A stretch of 64,000 nucleotides of DNA from Williamsia serinedens (GTDB taxonomy: Bacteria > Actinomycetota > Actinomycetes > Mycobacteriales > Mycobacteriaceae): NCBI RefSeq assembly GCF_024171725.1, contig NZ_JAMTCG010000006.1, forward strand, positions 310,001-374,000, given 5' to 3'. The notes under the pieces are model-generated. The model had not been told where the DNA came from. It saw only the letters and a list, made by a program, of their open reading frames with translations, and searched no databases. Positions 51,851 to 59,710 of this stretch are shown here, piece after piece. A program made the translations under genes and the position numbers. Numbering within the stretch: position 1 is the first letter of the stretch; every line of letters begins with the position of its first letter.

Positions 51851-53146
51851 GTGGCGACCACAACCACCGCGACCGTCGACGACGCGGGCGAGACGACGAC
51901 GCGGCCCGGCGGCGCCGTCGCCTGGCTCGCGGGCCGGGACTGGGTGCTCCCGGTGGTCCTCTTCCTCGCCGTGCGGGCGATCGGGGTCGCGACGCTCGCG
52001 CGGTTCACCGACCTGCGCGGCGGGTCGCTGAGCGCCTCGCTCTCGGCGTGGGACGGCAAGTGGATGCTGGCGATCGCCGAGTACGGCTACGACGGCGTCC
52101 CGTACACGCAGGCCGACGCCCACGGGTACCGCGACGCGAACACGCCGTACGCGTTCTTCCCGGGCTACCCCTACCTCGTCGGCCTGGTGGCCGACATCCC
52201 CGGCGTGTCGGTGCTCGGCGCCGCGATCGCGGTGAACATCGTGCTCGGCGCGGTCGCGGCGGTCGGTGTGGCGCGGCTCGGCGCGCTGTGCGCCCGACGG
52301 ATGTCGGAGCGGCCGAGCGGTCGCGGGTGGTTCACCGACAACCTGCGCGCCCGCACGCGGGTGTCGATGCTGTGGAACGAGAACCCCTCGCCGACCGGCG
52401 ATCCCGACCCGACCCGCGTCGGGCTCATCTTCGTCGTGCTGTTCGCCGCCGCGCCGATGGGCATCGTGCTGTCGATGGCGTACACCGAGGCGCTCTTCTG
52501 CGCGTTGGCCGTGTGGGCGCTCCTCGGGGTGCTCGAGCACCGCTGGATCCTGGCCGGGCTCATGACGCTCGGGGCCGGCCTCACCCGGCCCACGGCCGTC
52601 GTGCTGATCGGCGTCGTCATGCTCGCGGCGCTGCTGGCGCGTCGTGACGGACCGTCGACGTGGATCGCGTTCGTGCTCGCCCCGCTGGGTTACATCGGCT
52701 ATCTCGCCGTCGTGTGGCACCAGACCGGCAGTCCGACAGGGTGGTTCACCATCCAGACGCAGGGCTGGGGGACGGAGATCGACTGGGGCCGCAGCACCTG
52801 GGACTTCGTCAACTACTCGCTGGTGAACTCGTCGGAGGTCGCGCTGGTCGCGACGGCGTGGATCACCGTCGCGACAGTCGCACTCGTGGCGGTGGCCGTG
52901 TGGGAGCGCCTCCCCTGGCCCGTGCTCGTCTACGGGACGCTGGTCGTGGTGTCGATCGGCGCGTCGAGCGGGCTGATGATGAGCCGACCGAGACTGCTCC
53001 TGCCCGCGTTCGTGCTGCTGGTGCCGGCCGCGATCGCGTTGGCCCGCAGTCGACCGTTCACCCAGGCGTGGGTGCTGGTCGCGGTGGTGGCGCTGAGCTC
53101 CTGGTTCGGTGCGCACATGCTCACGGTCTACCCGCACGCCATCTGA
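51851..53146 (+). CDS. PIG-V-like membrane mannosyltransferase
   Basis: 431 residues with about ten membrane helices. The loop after the first helix carries AWDGKWMLAIAEYGY and then YAFFPGYPYLVGLV, the pattern of PIG-V/GT-C glycosyltransferases (DxxWY, AFFPLYP). It would add a sugar from a polyprenyl-phosphate donor on the outer face of the membrane. The acceptor is unknown; lipoarabinomannan or protein mannosylation are possible in this group. Leaderless start with the -10 box at 51838. Divergent from ask-asd. Confidence 0.8.
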   Translation: MATTTTATVDDAGETTTRPGGAVAWLAGRDWVLPVVLFLAVRAIGVATLARFTDLRGGSLSASLSAWDGKWMLAIAEYGYDGVPYTQADAHGYRDANTPYAFFPGYPYLVGLVADIPGVSVLGAAIAVNIVLGAVAAVGVARLGALCARRMSERPSGRGWFTDNLRARTRVSMLWNENPSPTGDPDPTRVGLIFVVLFAAAPMGIVLSMAYTEALFCALAVWALLGVLEHRWILAGLMTLGAGLTRPTAVVLIGVVMLAALLARRDGPSTWIAFVLAPLGYIGYLAVVWHQTGSPTGWFTIQTQGWGTEIDWGRSTWDFVNYSLVNSSEVALVATAWITVATVALVAVAVWERLPWPVLVYGTLVVVSIGASSGLMMSRPRLLLPAFVLLVPAAIALARSRPFTQAWVLVAVVALSSWFGAHMLTVYPHAI

Positions 53147-53157
53147 GCCGTCGGACC

Positions 53158-53397
53158 TCACCGCACCCCGATCCACCCCGGGCCGGGGAAGCCGTGCCGC
53201 TCGGCGGCGGGCTGTTCGTGCGCGGCGATGCCCCGGACCTCCTCCCGGATGCGATCGGTGTCGGGGCCGAGGTCGGTGATGTGACCCGGGTACGAGTCGA
53301 GAGTGGGCAGGCCCTGGGCCCGGCGGCTGCGGCGGTCGGTCAGGGCGAGGACCACGACGAACAGGACGGTGACGATCAGGAAGGCGAGAAATGTCAT
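53158..53397 (-). CDS. Small membrane-anchored protein (79 residues)
   Basis: An N-terminal membrane helix (MTFLAFLIVTVLFVVVLALT) and a soluble charged tail. No family recognised. AGGA precedes the ATG by 8 nt. Tail-to-tail with the PIG-V gene and divergent from the AraC-type regulator. Confidence 0.6.
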   Translation of the reverse strand: MTFLAFLIVTVLFVVVLALTDRRSRRAQGLPTLDSYPGHITDLGPDTDRIREEVRGIAAHEQPAAERHGFPGPGWIGVR

Positions 53398-53425
53398 GGC
53401 AGTTATCCTGCGACCGCCGATTTCG

Positions 53426-53461
53426 TGCCACCAGTGGCAGCGATGACACCCCCGGTAAATT
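53426..53461. promoter_or_regulatory. Promoter region of the GlxA-type regulator with inverted repeat
   Basis: TGCCAC / GTGGCA (53426-53439) is a 6-bp inverted repeat, 17 nt before a plus-strand -10 box TAAATT (53456-53461). A related imperfect half-palindrome (CCATCATGG) follows at about 53467. Possible operator. Confidence 0.4.
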
Positions 53462-53479
53462 TTCTGCCATCATGGTGAC

Positions 53480-54445
53480 GTGCTGAAGACCGTCGCGGTG
53501 ATCGTCCAGGAACCCGTCGCGCTGTTCGAGTACGGCGTGATCCACGAGGTGTTCGGGCTCGACCGCACCGACGACGGTGTCCCGCCGTTCGAGCTGCGGA
53601 TCTGCTCCCCGACTCCCGGCGTCCCGCTGAGCAGCGGCAACGGGGCGTCGGTGATCGCGCCGCACCCGCTGTCGGCTGCGCTCGACGCCGACCTCGTCGC
53701 GATCCCCGGCGGGAGAACCGACGTCGATCCACCCGTCGAGGTGCTCGAGACGTTGCGGGAGGTCGTCGCCCGCGGAGGTCGGTTGTTGTCGGTGTGCTCG
53801 GGGGCGTTCGCCATCGCCGCGACCGGCCTGCTCGACGGAAAGCGATGCACCACGCACTGGCGACACGGCGAGCTGCTGGCCGAACGGTTCCCCGCCGTCC
53901 GCGTCGACACCGACGTGCTGTTCGCCGACGAGTACCCGATCATCACCAGCGCCGGCACCGCGGCCGGGATCGACGCCTGCCTGTACGTGGTGCGCGAGGA
54001 ACACGGACCGGTCGTCGCCAACGCCATCGCCCGACGCATGGTGGTGCCGCCGCACCGCGACGGAGGCCAGCGGCAATTCGTCGCCGCGCCGGTCCCCCGC
54101 TGCTCGGACGACGGGTTCGGCGCCATTCTCGCGTGGATGGTCGAGAACCTCGACGCCGACATCGCCGTCGAGGATCTCGCCCGCCGGGCCCACATGTCGT
54201 CCCGCACCTTCGCCCGCCGATTCGTCGACGAGGTCGGGACCACCCCGCACAAGTGGCTCACCGAACAGCGCGTCGGCCATGCCCGGACGCTGCTGGAGTC
54301 GACCGACATCGCCGTCGAACAGGTCGCCACCCAGGTCGGATTCGGCTCGGCGACACTGCTGCGGCACCACTTCACGTCATCGGTCGGGTTGTCCCCGACC
54401 GCCTACCGCCGCCGCTTCGGCTGCGGAGTCGCCGACGCGAGCTGA
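53480..54445 (+). CDS. GlxA family transcriptional regulator (DJ-1/PfpI-AraC)
   Basis: 321 residues. A DJ-1/PfpI-like sensor domain (about 1-170, with the nucleophile-elbow region LLSVCSGAFAIAATGLL) is joined to two AraC helix-turn-helix motifs (DLARRAHMSSRTFARRF and VATQVGFGSATLLRHHF). Activators of this type respond to small metabolites. Targets unknown. Confidence 0.92.
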   Translation: MLKTVAVIVQEPVALFEYGVIHEVFGLDRTDDGVPPFELRICSPTPGVPLSSGNGASVIAPHPLSAALDADLVAIPGGRTDVDPPVEVLETLREVVARGGRLLSVCSGAFAIAATGLLDGKRCTTHWRHGELLAERFPAVRVDTDVLFADEYPIITSAGTAAGIDACLYVVREEHGPVVANAIARRMVVPPHRDGGQRQFVAAPVPRCSDDGFGAILAWMVENLDADIAVEDLARRAHMSSRTFARRFVDEVGTTPHKWLTEQRVGHARTLLESTDIAVEQVATQVGFGSATLLRHHFTSSVGLSPTAYRRRFGCGVADAS

Positions 54446-54906
54446 ACCGGGTCTCGCCCGCGGATTTCTGGTTCCGCCACCCGACTGCGGCTTCGCCCGC
54501 GTGATCTCTCGGGCGAACCGACACTGTGGTTGCGAAAACCCGGCTGGGGACGGGGAGTGGGTGGCCAGTTTGCATGCCGGCCTGCCGTTCGCACTGTCCG
54601 ATGACGTTCGCACGCCGCATGCATCGTGCGAACGACGCAAGGCCGTGCGAACGCACGCCGGCCATCGGGCTCGCGCCGAGTTGGCGAACACTCCGCCACA
54701 GCCACGGTCGTCGTTCGACGGCGTGATCGGATCTGGTCCAAGGACTGAGCAAATGTTCGGATTGCCCGGGAAATCCGGCGAACGTGTGATCGACTCGAAT
54801 GCGGTGACGGCGAGGTGGCACGGTGAACGGCGAGCCCGTCCGGCGCACGTCAGCGTGGTGACCCGCCGCGCCGATGAGATGTGATCAGCACTCGACAGGG
54901 GCCGAC
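54446..54906. other. Non-coding region with inverted repeats
   Basis: No convincing gene. It contains an inverted repeat TTCGCCCG / CGGGCGAA around 54492-54517 and an 80-bp repeat element (54581-54660). Base composition is lower in GC than in the neighbouring genes. The last 60 nt form the leader of the next gene. Confidence 0.55.
54581..54660. repeat. 80-bp direct repeat, left copy
   Basis: About 87 percent identical, without gaps, to 56472-56551 in the same orientation; the last 59 bases differ at only five sites. It contains the inverted repeat GTTCGCAC (54606-54613) and GTGCGAAC (54626-54633) around a 12-nt loop, so each copy is a REP-like hairpin element. Confidence 0.8.
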
Positions 54907-55521
54907 ATGGCGACACCCGGGGACAACTACGGACGTCCGTACGATCAAGGCCCGCCGACTGAAGGCTTCCCCCCGCCGACCGGGGCATATGCAGCCCCCG
55001 CCTATTCGGCTCCGCCTCCGCCTCATCGGGGCGGCCCCCCTGCCGCCCTCGTGGTGCTCCTGACCTTGTTGGTGGTCGTGATCCTGGGGCTCGTCGGCGC
55101 CGGGGTCTGGCTTCTCGTGTCGAACCGTTCATCAGGGCCAGCCCAGACGGCCGCATCGACCTCGACTGCGACCGTGACCGCGTCAGCCCCCGCAGCGAAC
55201 GCTCCCGACACCGTTCAGGCGCCCGCACCGGTTCCGGCCCCGGCCCCTGTAGCCGGCCCTCCCGCCGGGAGTTCCGCATGCGGCTCGACCTACGGCAATC
55301 TCAACGGCTACACGCGTTCTGCGGTCGGGTCGTCGGTCACTTCGTGCCCCTTCGCGGAGGAAGTGCGCTACGCGTATGCGGTCAGCGGCCCGCGCGGCAG
55401 CAACAGAGTGGTGACGGCGGTGAGCCCGGTGAACGGGACCGCCTACGACATGAACTGCGTCGCAAACTATGCAGTCGTGACCTGTGCCGGCGGGAACAAC
55501 GCGATCGTCTACATCTATTGA
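54907..55521 (+). CDS. Membrane-anchored extracellular protein, function unknown
   Basis: 204 residues: a Pro/Tyr/Gly-rich cytoplasmic N-terminus (40), one membrane helix (ALVVLLTLLVVVILGLVGAG), an Ala/Pro/Thr linker, and a small C-terminal domain with four cysteines (two probable disulfides). The domain is similar in plan to proteins found widely in Gordonia and related genera, but I cannot name a function. GGGG precedes the ATG by 5 nt. Its stop overlaps the next start (TGATG). Codon use has more A/T at third positions than the neighbours. Confidence 0.75.
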   Translation: MATPGDNYGRPYDQGPPTEGFPPPTGAYAAPAYSAPPPPHRGGPPAALVVLLTLLVVVILGLVGAGVWLLVSNRSSGPAQTAASTSTATVTASAPAANAPDTVQAPAPVPAPAPVAGPPAGSSACGSTYGNLNGYTRSAVGSSVTSCPFAEEVRYAYAVSGPRGSNRVVTAVSPVNGTAYDMNCVANYAVVTCAGGNNAIVYIY

Positions 55522-56417
55522 TGCGCCGCCTCGCCTCAACCGTCCTCCTCCTCGCTGCAGTCGCCCTCGGGGGATGTGCGACTAGGGATTCGACTCCAGC
55601 CCCGGTCACGGTCACGACCGTGACGGTGACACCGCCGTCTACGACTGTTGTGTCCGGCGCCACGTCGTCGTCCGTTCCAGCACGCGGGCCCGGCGTACCC
55701 AACTCGTCGTTGGCTTCGGCATTTGCGCAATGGGCTGAGGGAGCACCGGGGCGGGTCGCGGTCACCGTCGCAGCGGTGGGCGCCGACACGACCTCCACGT
55801 TGCTCCCCGCGACGGGCACCGACGTCGCATGGTCGACGATCAAGGTGCCCCTTGCGTTGGCCGTGGCGCGGGATGGCGACTCTGCGATGTCCACGAGTAT
55901 CGAGGCGGCGTTGACCCAGTCGGACAACTCCGCTGCAGAGGAGCTGTGGAGCAGTCTGGGTCCACCGTCCACAGCTGCCGGTCGCGTCGGCGAGATTCTC
56001 CGCGACGGCGGCGACTCCACGACCGTTGTCCAGAGCCAGCGTCTACGACCCGGTTTCACCGCATTCGGGCAAACATCCTGGTCGCTCCCTGCACAGGCGA
56101 GGTGGATGGCCGCACTGCCCTGCTTGGCTGACGCGAACGCTGTTCTCGACCCGATGAAACGGGTCATCCCATCTCAACAATGGGGCCTCGGCATCGCCGA
56201 CGGTGCGGCACTCAAAGGTGGCTGGGGGCCGGACCCGTCGGGAACATATCTTGTTCGACAGATGGGGATCCTGGCCACCGGTCGGGGCAGCACTGCGATC
56301 GCCATCTCTGCGCGGGCAGACGACGGGACTTTTGCCTCCGGGACTCAGCTCGTGACGTCCGTTGCGCGATGGCTGATCGCCAGACAGGGCCGGCTACCCA
56401 CGGGCAACTGCGGGTAG
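55521..56417 (+). CDS. Lipoprotein with beta-lactamase/PBP-like serine hydrolase fold
   Basis: 298 residues. A lipobox LGGC at residues 16-19 ends the signal peptide, and a Thr/Ser/Pro linker follows. The folded part has the order of motifs of class A beta-lactamase-like proteins: SxxK (STIK in AWSTIKVPLALAV), SDN (QSDNSAAEELW) and a KGG in place of KTG. Activity on beta-lactams or peptidoglycan is possible but unproven; M. tuberculosis has similar lipoproteins. Translationally coupled to the gene before it, so the two probably act together at the cell envelope. Confidence 0.75.
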   Translation: MRRLASTVLLLAAVALGGCATRDSTPAPVTVTTVTVTPPSTTVVSGATSSSVPARGPGVPNSSLASAFAQWAEGAPGRVAVTVAAVGADTTSTLLPATGTDVAWSTIKVPLALAVARDGDSAMSTSIEAALTQSDNSAAEELWSSLGPPSTAAGRVGEILRDGGDSTTVVQSQRLRPGFTAFGQTSWSLPAQARWMAALPCLADANAVLDPMKRVIPSQQWGLGIADGAALKGGWGPDPSGTYLVRQMGILATGRGSTAIAISARADDGTFASGTQLVTSVARWLIARQGRLPTGNCG

Positions 56418-56471
56418 GTCGTCTGGTTTCGGCGGCGAGTTCGGGGAATCGGTGGTGCGTTCGCACGCCTG

Positions 56472-56551
56472 CCTGCCGTTTGCATGCTCCGGTGACGTTC
56501 GCACGCCGCATGCACCGTGCGAACGACGTGAGGACATGCGAACGCACGCCG
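56472..56551. repeat. 80-bp direct repeat, right copy
   Basis: Partner of 54581-54660, 54 nt after the lipoprotein stop, with the same internal hairpin (GTTCGCAC 56497-56504, GTGCGAAC 56517-56524). The two copies enclose exactly the two-gene envelope module. A further hairpin (GTTCGCC / GGGCGAAC) lies at about 56639-56666. Confidence 0.8.
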
Positions 56552-56705
56552 ACCACGCGAACGTGCGACGCATTCCCCTGTCCTGGCTGGTTTTCGGTTC
56601 TTCGCCCGCCACCTCACCAACTCGCCACTACAGCACGGGTTCGCCACCGAAATCCCCCGGGCGAACCCGGGCCACGGTGGCGAACGCAGGAAAGTGCGGG
56701 CGAGA

Positions 56706-57437
56706 TCAGCCCCGAGCGCCGCGCGCGACCACCTCGAAACCGATGCAGAGCATCTCGACACCGCGGTCGAGACGTCGGCGCATGTCGGTGAGGCCGACGT
56801 CGCGGCCGGCTCCGACGAGGTCGGCGATACGCGGGGGCGGTTCGACGGGTGGGGTGCCGTCGAGCACCTCGTCGAGGCCACCGCGGGCGGGGTCCTGGTC
56901 GGGCCCGGTGGTGCGGACCAGATCGGCGCTGACCGCGGTGAGCGCGACGCCCTGGATGTAGCTCCACAGGGTCAGGGTCATCTCCGCGGCGCCGACGCGG
57001 TCGACGCCGAGCTGGGAGAACCCGGCCATCATCCAGTCGAGGCAGTGGAGGCTGGCCGCCCCCATGCTGTGTCGCGGCGACGAGTACGCGAGGACCACCC
57101 ACGGGTGGCGGGTGTAGAGGTCCCAGTCGGTGTCGGTGGCGACCTGCACGCACTCCCTCCAGGTGCGTCCCCCGACGGCCGCGCGGTCGTCGGACGGGTC
57201 GTCGGCGGCGTGCTCGCCGTAGGGGTAGGGGAACCGAGCGCCGATCTCCTCGGTCATCGCCATGAGGAGGGCGTCCTTGTCGGCGACGTGCCGGTACAGC
57301 GACATCGCGCCGACCCCGAGCCGGTCGGCGATCTTGCGCATGCTCAGCGCGTCGAACCCCTCGACGTCGGCGATGTCGATGGCCGACGAGACGATCGCCT
57401 CGCGGGTCAGTCGCCCGCCCGCGTCGCTGTCGCTCAC
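56706..57437 (-). CDS. TetR family transcriptional regulator (drug-efflux type)
   Basis: 243 residues. Helix-turn-helix at about 25-60 (LSMRKIADRLGVGAMSLYRHV) and a TetR_C-like ligand domain. GTG 57437 follows AAGGAG by 6 nt. Divergent from an MFS transporter gene with two palindromic sites between them, so it very probably represses that transporter and itself. Confidence 0.93.
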   Translation of the reverse strand: MSDSDAGGRLTREAIVSSAIDIADVEGFDALSMRKIADRLGVGAMSLYRHVADKDALLMAMTEEIGARFPYPYGEHAADDPSDDRAAVGGRTWRECVQVATDTDWDLYTRHPWVVLAYSSPRHSMGAASLHCLDWMMAGFSQLGVDRVGAAEMTLTLWSYIQGVALTAVSADLVRTTGPDQDPARGGLDEVLDGTPPVEPPPRIADLVGAGRDVGLTDMRRRLDRGVEMLCIGFEVVARGARG

Positions 57438-57477
57438 ACCTGGCTCCTTCCCGGAATGCAGGCCCCCGTGAACTCGT

Positions 57478-57539
57478 TTGCGTACACCGTACTCACTGGG
57501 TATGTTCGCACCGGTAAGAGTCCCGCGTACGCCGTACGC
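57478..57539. promoter_or_regulatory. TetR operators and promoter of the MFS transporter
   Basis: A plus-strand promoter has -35 TTGCGT (57478-57483) and -10 TATGTT (57501-57506), 17 nt apart. Site 1, GCGTAC-ACC-GTACTC (57480-57494), covers the -35 and spacer. Site 2, GCGTAC-GCC-GTACGC (57525-57539, perfect), lies downstream of the transcription start. Centres are 45 bp apart. Confidence 0.7.
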
Positions 57540-57574
57540 GCCTCGACCCCGACCACGAGAAGGAGGCGATCACG

Positions 57575-59086
57575 ATGAGCACCATCCACCACCCCGCGGA
57601 GGCCGACGTCCGTCGTGACGCCGCCGTCCCGACGATGCGCACCTGGATCGGCCTGGCCGTCATGTGCTTCCCGGTGCTTCTCGTCGCCATGGACTTCTCG
57701 GTCCTGTACCTCGCGATCCCGACCATCACCGACCAGCTCGCCCCGACGGCCGCACAGCAGCTGTGGATCGTCGACATCTACGGGTTCCTCATCGCCGGGC
57801 TCCTCATCACCATGGGCAACATCGGCGACCGCTTCGGTCGACGCCGCGTCCTGCTCAGCGGCGCGATGCTCTTCGGTGCCGCCTCGGCCGTCGCGGCGTT
57901 CGCGCCGAGTGCCGCCGTGCTGATCGGCGCCCGCGCCGTGATGGGCGTCGGCGGTGCGACGCTGCTGCCGTCGAGCCTGTCGCTGATCTCCAGCATGTTC
58001 CCCGACGCGCGGCGACGCTCGCTGGCCATCGGCATCTGGACGGCCTGCTTCGCCGGCGGGTCGGCGGTCGGTCCGGTGATCGGCGGGGTCATCCTGCACC
58101 ACTTCTGGTGGGGCTCGATCTTCCTGCTCAACGTCCCGGTCCTCGTCGCCCTGCTGGTCCTCGCGCCGAAGCTCGTCCCCGAATACCGTTCGGGCACAAG
58201 CGAACCGTTCGACATCCTTGGTGTCGTGCTGTCGCTGGCGGGCATCCTGCCCGTGGTCTACGCGGTGAAGCACATCGCCTCCGACGGCCTCGACACGACC
58301 GGCGTCGTCGTCGGTGTCGTGGGCGTGGCCGCGCTCGTCGCCTTCCTACGTCAGCAGCGTCGTGCCCGGCACCCGCTGCTGCAGATCGAGCTGTTCCGCC
58401 TGCCGCGGTTCTCCGCGGCGGTGACCTCCGCGCTGACCTGCATGATGACGCTGGGTGCGCTGTCCTACCTGACCGGCATCTACCTCCAGTCGGTGCTGGG
58501 CCGCGACGTGCTCGCCGCGGCGCTCGCAGGCCTGCCGATGGCCGTCGCGGTCGCGGTCTTCTCCCTCGGCGCCTCCACGGTCGATGCCGTGCTGGGCACC
58601 CGGGCCGCGTTCGTCCTCGCGCTGCTGGCGGCCGCCGTCGGCAACGCGGGACTCCTCCTCGTCGGCACCGGCACCCCGCTGTGGATGTACCTGGTGCCCA
58701 CGACAGTCGCCGGCGTCGGATACGGCATCGTGTTCAGCCTCGTCTCCGAGGTCGCCGTCGGCTCGGCCCCGCCGGAGCGGGCCGGTGCGGCGTCCGGCAT
58801 CAGCGAGACCAGCTTCGAGCTGGGCAGCGCGCTCGGCCTCGCGCTTCTCGGTTCCCTCGCCACCGCGGTGTTCCGCGCCGACGACGGCGGTCGCGGTTTC
58901 GCCGACACGCTCGGGCAGACGCTCGACCGTGCCCGGGCGATCGGCGACGGCTCGCTGGCGAGCGACGCCCGGGCGGCGTTCGTTGACGGACTTCACATTG
59001 CCGTCGGCGTCTCCACGGTGCTACTCGTGGTGCTGGCCGCGGTGATCGCGGTGGTGCTCCGTCGGCGCGACCCCCGCGGCGTCTGA
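57575..59086 (+). CDS. MFS transporter, DHA2 (14-helix) drug-efflux family
   Basis: 503 residues with about 14 membrane helices. Motif A appears as GNIGDRFGRRRVL, and the DHA2-type first-helix segment as VAMDFSVLYLAIPTIT. It would export drugs or toxic compounds by proton antiport. AGGAGG precedes the ATG by 8 nt. Controlled by the divergent TetR. Confidence 0.93.
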   Translation: MSTIHHPAEADVRRDAAVPTMRTWIGLAVMCFPVLLVAMDFSVLYLAIPTITDQLAPTAAQQLWIVDIYGFLIAGLLITMGNIGDRFGRRRVLLSGAMLFGAASAVAAFAPSAAVLIGARAVMGVGGATLLPSSLSLISSMFPDARRRSLAIGIWTACFAGGSAVGPVIGGVILHHFWWGSIFLLNVPVLVALLVLAPKLVPEYRSGTSEPFDILGVVLSLAGILPVVYAVKHIASDGLDTTGVVVGVVGVAALVAFLRQQRRARHPLLQIELFRLPRFSAAVTSALTCMMTLGALSYLTGIYLQSVLGRDVLAAALAGLPMAVAVAVFSLGASTVDAVLGTRAAFVLALLAAAVGNAGLLLVGTGTPLWMYLVPTTVAGVGYGIVFSLVSEVAVGSAPPERAGAASGISETSFELGSALGLALLGSLATAVFRADDGGRGFADTLGQTLDRARAIGDGSLASDARAAFVDGLHIAVGVSTVLLVVLAAVIAVVLRRRDPRGV

Positions 59087-59139
59087 GCACCGAGGTCGCC
59101 GGGTCTGCCCGACGGCGTCACGACGACGGGAGGGCACAC

Positions 59140-59703
59140 ATGCACGAACTGTTCGAGAAGCGGTGGAGCGCACGGGGACTGGACGCGTCGGCGACCATCT
59201 CCTCCGACGATCTGCGCGACATCCTCGAGGCCGGTCGCTGGGCGCCGACCTGGGGATCCACCCAGCCTGTCCGATTCGTCGTGGGTGTGCGCGGTGACGA
59301 GACGTTCGACGGTCTCGCGGAGACCCTCAATCGCGGGAACGCCTGGGCGACGGCGGCGTCGGCGTTGATCCTGGTGACCACGCGCAACGACGTCGAGGAC
59401 GAGAACGCCACCACCTACGGCGCCGTCGACCTCGGTCTCGCGGTGGGCCAGATGGTGATCCAGGCCGTCTCGAGCGGACACGTCGCCCACCCGATGGCCG
59501 GGTTCGAGGTCCCCGCGGTCATCGAGAAGTTCTCCATCCCTGCCGCAGAGCGGCCGCTGGTGCTCCTCGCCGTCGGCACCCTCGCCGCCGACACGTCGAC
59601 GCTCGACCCGAAGATCGTCGAGAAGGACGCGCGCGAGCGAACCCGCCGCCCGCTGGAGGAGATCGCCTTCGCCGGACAGTGGGGCCTGCCGTTCCGCGGC
59701 TGA
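59140..59703 (+). CDS. Nitroreductase family protein
   Basis: 187 residues. An FMN-dependent NAD(P)H nitroreductase-like fold: KRWSARGLDAS (FMN phosphate contact), AGRWAPTWGSTQPVRFVV, and VDLGLAVGQMVIQA. Reduces nitro or quinone compounds, or acts as an unknown dehydrogenase. It lies 53 nt after the MFS gene and 7 nt before the FUSC gene, suggesting one detoxification transcript. Confidence 0.88.
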   Translation: MHELFEKRWSARGLDASATISSDDLRDILEAGRWAPTWGSTQPVRFVVGVRGDETFDGLAETLNRGNAWATAASALILVTTRNDVEDENATTYGAVDLGLAVGQMVIQAVSSGHVAHPMAGFEVPAVIEKFSIPAAERPLVLLAVGTLAADTSTLDPKIVEKDARERTRRPLEEIAFAGQWGLPFRG

Positions 59704-59710
59704 TCCGCTC

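Noticed and set aside
54581-56551. The 80-bp repeats as a CRISPR array or insertion-sequence ends
   Set aside because: Only two copies nearly 1.9 kb apart, in direct orientation, with no transposase, cas gene or regular spacers.
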